A stretch of 64,000 bases of DNA. Origin: Kribbella capetownensis (GTDB lineage: Bacteria; Actinomycetota; Actinomycetes; Propionibacteriales; Kribbellaceae). Within the stretch, counting starts at the first letter, position 1; each line of letters begins with the position of its first letter. Below are positions 8,315 to 15,858 of this stretch, one piece after another. Where the stretch lies: contig NZ_SJKD01000004.1 of assembly GCF_004331485.1 (NCBI RefSeq), positions 1 through 64,000 on the forward strand, read 5' to 3'. The notes beneath the pieces are model-generated. The model had not been told where the DNA came from and made no database searches. It saw only the letters and a list, made by a program, of their open reading frames with translations. The position numbers and the translations under genes are program-made.

Positions 8315-9093
8315 CAGACGTCCTCCGCCGCCGTACCGTCGAGCACATGCCGGCAGCTGCAGTCGGCGTCCGTCTTCGGCAGCTGACTGATCACGTCGGT
8401 GACGAGACTCCGCAGCCGCTCGATGCTGTGCTCGAACGCCTGGAAGACCTCGGCCTGCGTGACGCCGCCGCCGGTCTCCACACCGGCATCGTGGTCGGTG
8501 ACGACGGCGATCGAGGTGTAGCAGAGCGCGAGTTCCCGCGCGATGGACGCCTCGGGCGCACCGGTCATACCGACGACCGACCAGCCCTGTGCGGCATGCC
8601 AACGAGACTCCGCACGCGTCGAGAACCGCGGACCGTTGATCACCACCATCGTCCCTTCCGGTACGACCTTGCCGGTAGCAATCACCGTGGATCGGCCGAC
8701 CGGGCAGTACGGGTCAGCGGCCGACGTGTGGACCACCGGCGACTCGTCGTACACCGTGTGCGCTCGTCCCCAGGTGCGGTCGACGTACTGGTCGGGGACG
8801 ACGAAGGTGCCGGGCGTGAGCTCAGGTTTCAGCGAGCCGACCGCGCACGGTCCGAGGACCTGGCGGACGCCGAGCGACCGGAGCGCCCACAGGTTGGCGC
8901 GATAGTTGACGCGGTGCGGTGGGAAGCGGTGGTCCGCGCCGTGCCGGGGGATGAACGCCACCTCGCGACCGTCGAGATCGCCCACGACCGGCGGCTCACT
9001 GGGCGCGCCGAACGGGGTGTCGACCACGACAGGTTTCGCGTCGGACAGGAACGAGTAGAAGCCGGAACCGCCGATCACACCGATATCAGCCAT
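8311..9093 (-). CDS. mtnP: S-methyl-5'-thioadenosine phosphorylase
   Basis: A 260-residue member of the PNP/MTAP phosphorylase family. It would cleave methylthioadenosine with phosphate to adenine and methylthioribose-1-phosphate in the methionine salvage pathway. Motifs are IGVIGGSGFY at the N-terminus, the phosphate-site FIPRHGADHRFPPHRVNYRAN, the base-site region VVINGPRFSTRAES and VVGMTGAPEASIARELALCY, then VTDHDAG. The annotated start ATG at 9093 fits the family N-terminus exactly, and TAGCGT lies 7 bases upstream, suggesting a leaderless message. Some actinobacterial relatives prefer methylthioinosine or other purine nucleosides, so substrate preference is not certain. The epimerase gene follows with a 4-base overlap. 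Confidence 0.9.
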   Translation of the reverse strand: MADIGVIGGSGFYSFLSDAKPVVVDTPFGAPSEPPVVGDLDGREVAFIPRHGADHRFPPHRVNYRANLWALRSLGVRQVLGPCAVGSLKPELTPGTFVVPDQYVDRTWGRAHTVYDESPVVHTSAADPYCPVGRSTVIATGKVVPEGTMVVINGPRFSTRAESRWHAAQGWSVVGMTGAPEASIARELALCYTSIAVVTDHDAGVETGGGVTQAEVFQAFEHSIERLRSLVTDVISQLPKTDADCSCRHVLDGTAAEDVW

Positions 9094-9100
9094 GGTCCCG

Positions 9101-9106
9101 ACGCTA
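9101..9106 (-). promoter_or_regulatory. -10 element TAGCGT upstream of mtnP
   Basis: Read on the minus strand, TAGCGT ends 7 bases before the mtnP ATG with no ribosome-binding site between, consistent with leaderless transcription. The -35 is not recognisable. Confidence 0.4.
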
Positions 9107-9172
9107 GTGGCGGCGGGGGTGGCGATGACCGGATTCGCCTCGTCCGTCAGCGCTCCGTAAGGGGTGATCGAA

Positions 9173-9178
9173 TAGATT
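9173..9178 (+). promoter_or_regulatory. -10 element TAGATT upstream of the LemA-like gene
   Basis: TAGATT lies 7 bases before the in-frame GTG at 9186 but only 1 base before the GTG at 9180. If it is the real -10, the transcript would start at about 9186 and translation would begin there. Confidence 0.35.
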
Positions 9179-9179
9179 C

Positions 9180-9665
9180 GTGAAGGTGTCCTGGGCGCTG
9201 CTCGCGATCGGTGTGGTGCTGCTGCTGTTCGGCGCCTACGCGAGCTGGACGGCCGGGCGGCTCGATCGCCTGCACCACCGGGTCGAGCTCGCCCGGGCGT
9301 CACTGGACACGGAGCTCGCCCGGCGTTCCGCGCTGGTCGGTGAGTTGGGCGGCAGTGGGATGCTCGACCCCGCGTCGTCCCTGCTGCTGCTCGACGCGGC
9401 GCATCGCGCCCGGACCGCGTCGCCGGAGGAGCGCGAGCAGCGGGAGTCGGCGCTGACCCGCGCGATCCATGCCACCGGCACCGATGTGGAGCCGTGGACC
9501 GCTGAGCTGAACCTGGCGATGCGGCGGGTCCAGTTGGCACGCCGCTTCCACAACGACATCGTGGTGTCGACGCGCGAGCTGCGTCGGCGGCGGCTGGTCA
9601 GCTGGTTCCGGCTGGCCGGGCACGCGCCGATGCCGGCCACGATCGAGTTGGAGGACGGCAGGTGA
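9180..9665 (+). CDS. LemA-like membrane protein
   Basis: A 161-residue protein with one N-terminal membrane anchor (about residues 3-22, WALLAIGVVLLLFGAYASW) followed by a long helical domain, predicted to face one side of the membrane. The C-terminal LARRFHNDIVVSTRELRRRRLVSWFRLAGHAP resembles the end of LemA-type proteins (ARRFYND), but the family is only weakly matched and the function of LemA proteins is itself unclear. The start may be the GTG at 9186 rather than 9180, judged by the -10 spacing. It overlaps the ECF sigma gene by 4 bases (GTGA), so the two are co-translated. Confidence 0.65.
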   Translation: MKVSWALLAIGVVLLLFGAYASWTAGRLDRLHHRVELARASLDTELARRSALVGELGGSGMLDPASSLLLLDAAHRARTASPEEREQRESALTRAIHATGTDVEPWTAELNLAMRRVQLARRFHNDIVVSTRELRRRRLVSWFRLAGHAPMPATIELEDGR

Positions 9666-10753
9666 GCACCGACTTCGAGGACCTCGAGAGGTACCGGCAT
9701 GAGCTGCGGGTGCACTGCTACCGGATGCTCGGCTCGTACGACGACGCCGAGGACCTGGTCCAGGAGACGTTCCTGCGGGCGTGGCGCCGACGCGACGACT
9801 TCGAGGGCCGCTCATCGTTGCGTGCGTGGCTCTACCGGATCGCGACCAACGCCTGCATCGACGACGTACGGCGTCCGCAGCGAGTCCTCCCGTATCAGCT
9901 CGAACCGGCGTCGTTCCCGGCGACCGCACTTCCGCCGCGCGACGATCTGCCGTGGCTGCAACCGTTCCCCGACGTACTGCTCGATCGCGCCGAGGAGCCG
10001 GATGCTCAGGTGGTACGCCGGGAGACGATCGAGCTGGCGTTCTTGGTGGCGATCCAGCAGTTGCCACCGCGGCAACGCGCCGTACTCATCTTCCGCGACG
10101 TCCTCGGCTGGCCGGCTCGCGAGACCGCCGACGCCACCGACCTGACCGTCGCGGCCGTCAACTCAGCCCTCCAACGCGCCCGCCCGGTCCTCCGCGACCA
10201 TCTACCCCCACACCGCTCCGAGTGGTCCGCCACCCCCTCATCCGCCGACGAACGAACCCTTCTTCGCAAGTACGTCGCCGCCTGGGAAGCCGGTGATCCC
10301 GACGCCCTGGTCGCGCTGATGCACGAGGACGTCCGCATCACCATGCCGCCGTACCCCTTCTGGTTCGAAGGCCTCACCGCAGCCCACCGCTCCCTGGCCC
10401 CCAACCTCGACCCGACGTACCGCGGCCACTGGCGCTTCCTCCCCACCACCGTCAACCGCCAGCCCACCCTCGCCGCCTACCTCAAGCCCCCCAACGCCCC
10501 CACCTACACCCCCTTCGGCCTGGACATCTTCCGCGTCGAACAATCCCGCATAGCCGAAATAACCGCCTACGAAACCACCAACTTCACCCGCTACGGCTTA
10601 CCGGACGGGACTGTCCGTCTAACGGTGTTTCCGGCCCGACGCGCCGACTGTGGTGGTTGGCGGGAAAGGTGCGGCTATGACCGCGACACTGCCGGATGTG
10701 GCAGGCAAGAGGAAGCAGGGCAAGGAGTCGGCGGAGCAGCGGGCTGCGGCTGA
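9662..10753 (+). CDS. ECF sigma factor with SnoaL-like C-terminal domain, 3' end altered by IS insertion
   Basis: A sigma-70 group IV factor. Region 2 is at about 8-75 (RVHCYRMLGSYDDAEDLVQETFLRAWRR), region 4 at about 120-180 (QLPPRQRAVLIFRDVLGWPARETAD). A SnoaL/NTF2-like domain follows from about 200 (KYVAAWEAGDPDALVALMHEDV), as in SigJ/ECF41-like and TIGR02960 factors, which lack a classical anti-sigma. The natural frame is entered by an IS256 element after codon 315: the last 48 residues come from IS sequence. Without the element the gene would read Arg-Leu-Pro-Ala then stop at 12021-12023, giving 319 residues, so the functional domains are untouched. No obvious anti-sigma gene is adjacent. 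Confidence 0.88.
   Translation: MSTDFEDLERYRHELRVHCYRMLGSYDDAEDLVQETFLRAWRRRDDFEGRSSLRAWLYRIATNACIDDVRRPQRVLPYQLEPASFPATALPPRDDLPWLQPFPDVLLDRAEEPDAQVVRRETIELAFLVAIQQLPPRQRAVLIFRDVLGWPARETADATDLTVAAVNSALQRARPVLRDHLPPHRSEWSATPSSADERTLLRKYVAAWEAGDPDALVALMHEDVRITMPPYPFWFEGLTAAHRSLAPNLDPTYRGHWRFLPTTVNRQPTLAAYLKPPNAPTYTPFGLDIFRVEQSRIAEITAYETTNFTRYGLPDGTVRLTVFPARRADCGGWRERCGYDRDTAGCGRQEEAGQGVGGAAGCG
10599..10606 (+). repeat. left target-site duplication TACCGGAC
   Basis: Eight bases TACCGGAC directly before the IS end. The identical octamer follows the other end at 12001-12008. An 8-bp duplication is normal for IS256-family insertion. Confidence 0.88.
10608..10635 (+). repeat. left terminal inverted repeat of the IS
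   Basis: Runs from GGACTGTCCG to GTGTTTCCGGC. The inner 17 bases are identical to the reverse complement of the right end; the four differences lie at positions 6, 9, 10 and 11 of the outer half. Confidence 0.9.
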
Positions 10754-11963
10754 GATGGTGCGGCTGGCCAAGGAGCAGGGGCTGTCGCTGACCGGGCCGG
10801 ACGGGCTGCTCAAGCAGCTGAACAAGGCGGTGCTCGAGACCGCGTTGAACGAGGAGATGACCGAGCACCTGGGCCATGAGCGGCACGGGACCCCGGTGTC
10901 GGGCAACGTGCGTAACGGGTCGCGGTCCAAGACCGTCCTGACCGAGAACTCCGGCCCGGTCGAGCTCGAGGTACCGCGGGATCGGGCCGGCACGTTCACC
11001 CCGCAGATCGTGAAGAAGCGCCAACGCCGGTTGTCCGGTGTCGACGAGGTGGTGCTGTCGCTGTATGCCAAGGGACTGACCACCGGCGAGATCGCGGCGC
11101 ACTTCGCCGAGATCTACGGTGCCTCGGTCAGCCGGGAGACGATCAGCCGGATCACCGACAAGGTGATCGAGGAGATGACCGACTGGGCCACGCGACCATT
11201 GGACGAGGTCTACGCGGCGGTGTTCATCGACGCGATCGTGGTCAAGGTCCGCGACGGGCAGGTCGCGAACCGCCCGTACTACGCCGCGATCGGCGTGACG
11301 CTGGCCGGTGAGCGAGACGTTTTGGGGTTGTGGGCCGGTACTGCGGGCAGTGGTGAGGGCGCGAAGTTCTGGATGGCCGTGCTCACCGACCTGCGCAACC
11401 GCGGCGTGCGAGACGTGTTCTTCGTCGTCTGTGACGGGCTGAAGGGCCTGCCCGAGGTGGTGGCGAACGTGTGGCCGCCGGCGATCGTGCAGACCTGCAT
11501 CATCCACCTGATCCGCAACACCTTCCGACTCACCTCCCGCAAGCACTGGCCCGAGCTGTCCCGCGATCTCAAGCCGATCTACACCGCCGTCAACGCCGGC
11601 GCCGCCCGGTCCGCGTTCGACGACCTGGCCGGCAAGTGGGGGCAGCGCTACCCGGCGGTGATCAGGCTGTGGGACAACGCCTGGAACGAGTTCATCCCGT
11701 TCCTGGACTACGACGTCGAGATCCGCCGGGTCCTGTGCTCCACGAACGCGATCGAGTCCCTGAACGCCCGCTACCGGCGCGCGATCAGGGCCCGCGGCCA
11801 CTTCCCGACCGAACAGGCCGCGCTGAAATGCCTCTACCTCGTGACCCGCTCGCTGGACCCCACCGGCACCGGCCGGGCACGATGGGCGACGCGCTGGAAA
11901 CCAGCACTCAACGCGTTCGCGATCACCTTCGGCGACCGATTCCCGGCAGCCGAAACCTATTGA
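10677..11963 (+). CDS. IS256-family (Mutator-like) transposase
   Basis: A 428-residue transposase of the Transposase_mut family. The DDE residues appear as Asp185 (VFIDAIVVKVRDG), Asp253 (VVCDGLKGLP) and Glu360 (STNAIESLN), with the family's C-x2-H pair (CIIH) between the second Asp and the Glu. The N-terminal part has the usual GLLKQLNKAVLETALNEEMTEHLG helix. The start at 10677 has a good GGGAAAGG ribosome-binding site 7 bases upstream; an in-frame GTG at 10650 is less likely. Length and motifs are those of an active enzyme, with no frameshift or stop. Confidence 0.95.
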   Translation: MTATLPDVAGKRKQGKESAEQRAAAEMVRLAKEQGLSLTGPDGLLKQLNKAVLETALNEEMTEHLGHERHGTPVSGNVRNGSRSKTVLTENSGPVELEVPRDRAGTFTPQIVKKRQRRLSGVDEVVLSLYAKGLTTGEIAAHFAEIYGASVSRETISRITDKVIEEMTDWATRPLDEVYAAVFIDAIVVKVRDGQVANRPYYAAIGVTLAGERDVLGLWAGTAGSGEGAKFWMAVLTDLRNRGVRDVFFVVCDGLKGLPEVVANVWPPAIVQTCIIHLIRNTFRLTSRKHWPELSRDLKPIYTAVNAGAARSAFDDLAGKWGQRYPAVIRLWDNAWNEFIPFLDYDVEIRRVLCSTNAIESLNARYRRAIRARGHFPTEQAALKCLYLVTRSLDPTGTGRARWATRWKPALNAFAITFGDRFPAAETY

Positions 11964-11972
11964 TGAACACCG

Positions 11973-12000
11973 CCGGAAACACCGTTAGCGAGATAGTCCC
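11973..12000 (-). repeat. right terminal inverted repeat of the IS
   Basis: Begins 10 bases after the transposase stop with GCCGGAAACACCGTTAGC and ends in ATAGTCC, pairing with the left end at 24 of 28 positions. Confidence 0.9.
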
Positions 12001-12008
12001 TACCGGAC
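12001..12008 (+). repeat. right target-site duplication TACCGGAC
   Basis: Exact copy of 10599-10606. Joining the two flanks restores a frame that ends the sigma factor with RLPA and a TGA at 12021-12023. Confidence 0.88.
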
Positions 12009-12069
12009 CGCCTACCTGCGTGACTCCCGAGCGTGAGCGATGGTGGGACGTGGTCGGCAGGAGGCGCGC

Positions 12070-12558
12070 ATGGGAGTTGGTAGGTCGAGCGTGTGGGTGG
12101 AGTGGGTGGATGTTGAGGCTCGGATGCCTTGGTTGACGACGGCGCCGTATCTGGTGGAGGCGAGGGAGCTGGACGCGACTCTGCGGGGGTTGGGGCAGCT
12201 CGGGTTCTGGGTGGTGCGGGCGGAGGCACCTGAGGGTGGGGATGTGAAGGACGGGCTGCTGGTGGAGTTGAGTGTGCGGTTGGGGTTCTCGTCGCTTGGG
12301 GCGGGGAGTTGGGCTGCGTTCGGCGATCGGTTGTGGGACCTGCTGACGGCGCGTGACGAGACGCCGGTGGCGGTGGTGATCGAAGGGGCTGACCTGCTGT
12401 TGCGCCGGAGCCTGCACACGTTGGTGCGGTGCGTGCACAAGCTGGTGTCCATGACTGAGGGAGTCGGGTTGTCGGACGCGCACGCCCAGCGTCAGGTCGA
12501 GTACTTCTTCGTCGGTGAATGGGGTGGTGATGCGGGCGCACCTGCACTTGACGGCTGA
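12070..12558 (+). CDS. barstar-like protein (orphan)
   Basis: A 162-residue protein. The start at 12070 is favoured by AGGAGG 5 bases upstream (12059-12064). The core LSVRLGFSSLGAGSWAAFGD followed by RLWDLLTARDETPVAVVIEGAD has the spacing of the barstar family: a helix, then a conserved Trp-Asp/Leu and a hydrophobic strand. Barstars bind and block barnase-type ribonucleases in the cytosol. No RNase or other toxin gene is adjacent, so the partner is encoded elsewhere or the protein has another role. It sits just downstream of the IS256 copy, and before that insertion it directly followed the ECF sigma gene. Confidence 0.62.
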   Translation: MGVGRSSVWVEWVDVEARMPWLTTAPYLVEARELDATLRGLGQLGFWVVRAEAPEGGDVKDGLLVELSVRLGFSSLGAGSWAAFGDRLWDLLTARDETPVAVVIEGADLLLRRSLHTLVRCVHKLVSMTEGVGLSDAHAQRQVEYFFVGEWGGDAGAPALDG

Positions 12559-12613
12559 TCAGGAGCTCGACTCGGCCGTGGATCTCATTCTCGAGCGGCG
12601 CGACGGCTGAGGA

Positions 12614-14317
12614 TTACTTGGCGTCGGCGTAGGTTTTCGTGGTCGTGGTGGTGAAGGCGAAGTTGGTCGGGGTGGGGCCGAAGGTGAGGGTGCCGGCTAG
12701 GTTGCTGGCGGCTTGGATGGCTTCGACCACGACTGGGGCCTCTTCGGTGGGGCAGTGGACTATGACCTCGTCGTGCTGGAAGAAGACGAGCTCGGCTTTG
12801 AGATCCGCCAGGGATTGGCGGAGGGCGGCGAGCATCAGCAGAGCCCAGTCGGCGGCGCTGCCTTGGACGACGAAGTTGCGGGTGAAGCGGCCGCGGGCTC
12901 TTGCGTGGCGAGCGTCGGTTTGCGGCTCGTCTGCGGGTGGACCTTCGAGCATCGCGTCGTCGAGCTGTGCGCCGGTAGGTGGGCAAGTGCGGCCGAGCCA
13001 GGTGCGGACGAGGCGGCCTTCCTCGCCGGCGCGTGCGGCGTCGTCGACGTACGCGACGGCCAACGGGAAGCGTCGGCGCAGCATGGCCAGGTTCTTCAGG
13101 CCGTCGCCGGACGTCTGGCCGTAGATCGCGCCGAGTACGGCGAGCTTCGCCTTCGCGCGGTCACCCGAGAACGCCTGGTCCGACACGGCCTTGTAGAGAT
13201 CACCGGGATCACTCGAGACCTCCATCAAGGCCGGGTCGCGAGAGATCGCCGCCAGGATGCGCGGCTCCAGTTGGGACGCGTCCGCGACCACGAGGCTCCA
13301 GCCGGGGTCGGCGACGACCGCGCGACGAATCACCTTGGGGATCTGCAGACCACCACCGCCGTTGGTGATCCAGCGCCCGGAGACCGTCCCTCCAGGCACG
13401 AACCCAGGCCGGAACCGACCGTCATGCACCCAGTCCTGCAGCCAGGACCATCCGTTCGCCGTGTAGATCCGATAGAGCTTCTTGTACTCGACCAGCGGCT
13501 CGACCGCCGGATGATCGATCGTCTCCAGCTCCCACCGCCGGGTCGACTTCAGCTGGTACCCGGCCTGCTTGAACGCCTTCAGCACATCCGCGGGCAGATC
13601 CGGCCGCACCCGCCGCCCGAACGCCTCCGACACCTGGTCCGCCAGCTCGGTCAGCCGCCGCGGCTCTCCGGTCCCGCCGAACCGCTCACCCAGCAGCTCG
13701 GACAGCACGGCGCGATGGGCGTCCGAGCTCCACGGCAAGCCGGCCCGATCCATCTCCGCGGCGACCAGCATCCCCGACGATTCCGATGCCGTGAGCAACC
13801 GCATCCGATCCGGGTACTCCGCCTCCCCGTGCCGCCGGAGCTGATCGGCGTACACCCGAAGCAGCGCCTCGAACGCAACCGGCTCCTCCTGGATCTCGAA
13901 CAAGGACGACTGCTCACCCGGTACGACGGCCCGCAGCGGCGGGTCCGGTGGGACCGGCCCACCGCTCAACCGCCCCCAAGCCGCAGCCGCCGAGCGCGGC
14001 TCACCCAACCGGCCCGCATGCCCAAGCAACAACCCTTCGCTGTTCTCGATGTCGTAGCAGCGCTCCACCCGTACGCCGCCGGCCAGCAACCGTGGATAGA
14101 TCTCGGCCGAGGACCGCCACACCCACCGGGACACCTGCGGACGCGAACCGACCGCGCCCGCCAGCGACGGCTCGTGCAGCACCGGACCAGCAGGCTGCCC
14201 GTCCGGATGCAAGGCGACGAGCACCGCCCCGCCACCCTCCTCCGGCGCAATCGCCCACCGTTCGTCCACCTCCCAATCCTCACACCCCCCACCGACACCC
14301 ACCACCGACCAGACCAT
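12614..14317 (-). CDS. family A DNA polymerase with degenerate 3'-5' exonuclease-like N-terminus
   Basis: About 567 residues from the ATG at 14317; an upstream ATG at 14404 would run into the divergent regulator's control region. The polymerase half has motif A (VVADASQLEPRILAAI), motif B (RAKAKLAVLGAIYGQ, with the Arg, Lys and Tyr-Gly of the fingers helix) and motif C (FFQHDEVIV). The first 200 residues occupy the place of the proofreading domain but show no DxE motif, only CYDIENSEGLLLGHAG, which recalls a degenerate second exonuclease motif. There is no 5'-3' exonuclease. Such proteins are widespread accessory Pol I paralogues in Actinobacteria, with a presumed role in repair. Confidence 0.87.
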   Translation of the reverse strand: MVWSVVGVGGGCEDWEVDERWAIAPEEGGGAVLVALHPDGQPAGPVLHEPSLAGAVGSRPQVSRWVWRSSAEIYPRLLAGGVRVERCYDIENSEGLLLGHAGRLGEPRSAAAAWGRLSGGPVPPDPPLRAVVPGEQSSLFEIQEEPVAFEALLRVYADQLRRHGEAEYPDRMRLLTASESSGMLVAAEMDRAGLPWSSDAHRAVLSELLGERFGGTGEPRRLTELADQVSEAFGRRVRPDLPADVLKAFKQAGYQLKSTRRWELETIDHPAVEPLVEYKKLYRIYTANGWSWLQDWVHDGRFRPGFVPGGTVSGRWITNGGGGLQIPKVIRRAVVADPGWSLVVADASQLEPRILAAISRDPALMEVSSDPGDLYKAVSDQAFSGDRAKAKLAVLGAIYGQTSGDGLKNLAMLRRRFPLAVAYVDDAARAGEEGRLVRTWLGRTCPPTGAQLDDAMLEGPPADEPQTDARHARARGRFTRNFVVQGSAADWALLMLAALRQSLADLKAELVFFQHDEVIVHCPTEEAPVVVEAIQAASNLAGTLTFGPTPTNFAFTTTTTKTYADAK

Positions 14318-14320
14318 CCC

Positions 14321-14382
14321 GATAGCGGGTTGTCGTGTTGCTGGCGGGATGTCAGCCGTCAGCGGTGGAACAACCCGCCAGC
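14321..14382. promoter_or_regulatory. three related 13-mers in the divergent control region
   Basis: The motif GCTGGCGGGTTGT occurs inverted and exact at 14370-14382, direct with one change at 14340-14352 and direct with two changes at 14321-14333. Arms pair as GCGGGTTGT/ACAACCCGC and GCTGGCGGG/CCCGCCAGC. The block lies between the divergent DNA polymerase and MocR genes and may bind a regulator of either. Confidence 0.4.
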
Positions 14383-14430
14383 CAGCGGACGGAGCGACGC
14401 CCATCAGGCCAGTGGTGTCAGACTGGACTT

Positions 14431-15786
14431 ATGTGGCGGAAGATGGATCTCGACCCGGCGGACGGGACGAAGACCGAGCAGGTCGAGGCGCTGGTACTGC
14501 GCCGGATCGAGCGCGGCGACCTGTCCATCGGCTCACGCCTCCCCTCGGAACGCGTGCTGGCCGACCGGCTCGGCGTGAGCCGGGTGACCGTCGTACGGGC
14601 GCTGGACCACCTGCGCACAGACGGCGTACTGGAGACCAAACGAGGCTCCGGCACCCATGTGAGACCACTGGACCGCCTGCTGGACCCGATCGCGCCGGCC
14701 TCCACAGTCACGGCGGGCGACGAGCCGGTCCTCGACCTCCGGTTCGCAACCACAGCGGCGCCGCACGACGTGGCGGAAGTGGCAGCCCAAGTAGTCGCGA
14801 ACGCACTACCGCACGCCATGGGCGGCGACGGTCCGCCACCGGGCGGCTCATTGGAACTGCGCCAAGCCTTGGCAGAGCGCCTCACGATCGAGGGCGTGCC
14901 GACCGAGCCAGACCAGCTCACGCTGACCGTCGGCGCAGCAGCCGGACTGAACGCCGCACTGGCCGGTCTGGATCTCGGACCAGGCGTAGCAATCACCGAG
15001 ACACCGACGTACCCCGCTGCCTTCGACCTGCTGCGCAAGCACCACCTCGACGTGGCCGGCTGGCCGGCAGGTGTCTGGGACACCGACCAGCTCGCCCACC
15101 TCTGCCGACGGCACCGCCCCAAGGTCATCTACCTCCAGGCCGACAACCACAACCCCACCGGCCTGAGCATCCCGGCAGATCGCCGTACGACGATCATCGA
15201 GATAGCCCGCAGGTACGGTGCTGCGCTGATCAGCGACGAGACCATGCGACCGCTCTGGCTGGCCAGCGGGGAGCAGGCCGAGCCACTGAGTCGCTACCCG
15301 CGCACTGTGAGTGTCGGCTCGCTCTCGAAGACGGTGTGGGGCGGACTGCGCGTCGGCTGGGTCCGGACCGGCAAGCAGCTCCGCAGACGCATCAACACGG
15401 CCGCACAGCTCAGTGTGGCGTCGCCGAGCGCGCTCGACGACCTCCTGGCCCAGGCGATCATCCAGAAGCTCGACAAGGTGATCGGCCGCCGCCGTACCCG
15501 GCTGAGGGCGAACCTGATGGCGCTCGAGGCCGGTCTCAAGGCGCTCGACGGTGTGGCGTGGCCCACGCCGACCGGAGGTATGACGCTCTGGCTCGAGCTG
15601 ACCGAAGTACGCGCACGACGGGTGCTGGAGGCGGCGAGGGAGCACGGACTGCTGCTGGGCGCCGGTGACCTGTTCACACCAGAGGGCACGGACCGGCGTC
15701 ACATCCGCATTCCGTTCACCGCGCCGCCTGCCACGCTCCGGCTGGTGGTGGCCCGTCTGGGCGCTGCGCTGGCTCAGTCCACTTGA
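14431..15786 (+). CDS. pdxR: MocR-type GntR regulator with aminotransferase domain, probable PdxR
   Basis: A 451-residue fusion of an N-terminal GntR winged helix (about 10-80: RLPSERVLADRLGVSRVTVVRALDHLRTDG) to a fold-type I aminotransferase domain. The latter has YLQADNHNPTGLSIP, ALISDETMRPLWL and the PLP-lysine motif SVGSLSKTVWGGLRVGW. The ATG at 14431 is chosen because earlier in-frame starts overlap the divergent promoter. It lies 72 bases upstream of pdxS in the same direction. That context matches PdxR, the PLP-sensing activator of pdxST known in Corynebacterium and Listeria. The symbol rests on this context; MocR proteins control other pathways too. Confidence 0.78.
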   Translation: MWRKMDLDPADGTKTEQVEALVLRRIERGDLSIGSRLPSERVLADRLGVSRVTVVRALDHLRTDGVLETKRGSGTHVRPLDRLLDPIAPASTVTAGDEPVLDLRFATTAAPHDVAEVAAQVVANALPHAMGGDGPPPGGSLELRQALAERLTIEGVPTEPDQLTLTVGAAAGLNAALAGLDLGPGVAITETPTYPAAFDLLRKHHLDVAGWPAGVWDTDQLAHLCRRHRPKVIYLQADNHNPTGLSIPADRRTTIIEIARRYGAALISDETMRPLWLASGEQAEPLSRYPRTVSVGSLSKTVWGGLRVGWVRTGKQLRRRINTAAQLSVASPSALDDLLAQAIIQKLDKVIGRRRTRLRANLMALEAGLKALDGVAWPTPTGGMTLWLELTEVRARRVLEAAREHGLLLGAGDLFTPEGTDRRHIRIPFTAPPATLRLVVARLGAALAQST

Positions 15787-15802
15787 TCCGAGGTGGACTG
15801 AG
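15773..15802. promoter_or_regulatory. inverted repeat, candidate PdxR operator of pdxS
   Basis: CTCAGTCCAC, 10 bases, GTGGACTGAG: a perfect 10-bp inverted repeat overlapping the regulator's TGA stop and lying just before the pdxS -10. Each arm read outward contains AGGTGGACTGA or CAAGTGGACTGA, close to the AAAGTGGWCTA motif remembered for C. glutamicum PdxR. It could also act as a weak hairpin, but there is no T-tract. Confidence 0.5.
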
Positions 15803-15822
15803 GATCGGTGCCTGCTGCCCCC

Positions 15823-15828
15823 TAATCT
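15823..15828 (+). promoter_or_regulatory. -10 element TAATCT of pdxS
   Basis: TAATCT stands about 30 bases before the pdxS GTG and 20 bases after the inverted repeat, where an activator-dependent promoter would be expected. The -35 region (around 15799-15804) is not consensus. Confidence 0.4.
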
Positions 15829-15858
15829 GGAGGGGAGCCCCACGACCAGGAGGATGTA

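Larger units (their letters stand above)
10607..12000 (+). mobile_element. complete IS256-family insertion sequence
   Basis: A 1,394-bp element with one transposase gene, imperfect 28-bp terminal inverted repeats (24 of 28 positions equal) and an 8-bp target duplication TACCGGAC. One unpaired G precedes the left repeat. All parts needed for transposition look intact, and the duplications are still identical, which suggests a recent insertion. It sits in the last codons of the ECF sigma gene, in the same orientation, and replaces that gene's final four residues with an IS-encoded tail. Confidence 0.93.

Noticed and set aside
14335..14430. Longer N-terminus for the MocR regulator
   Set aside because: It would read through the divergent promoter repeats and adds residues unlike the family; ATG at 14431 fits better.
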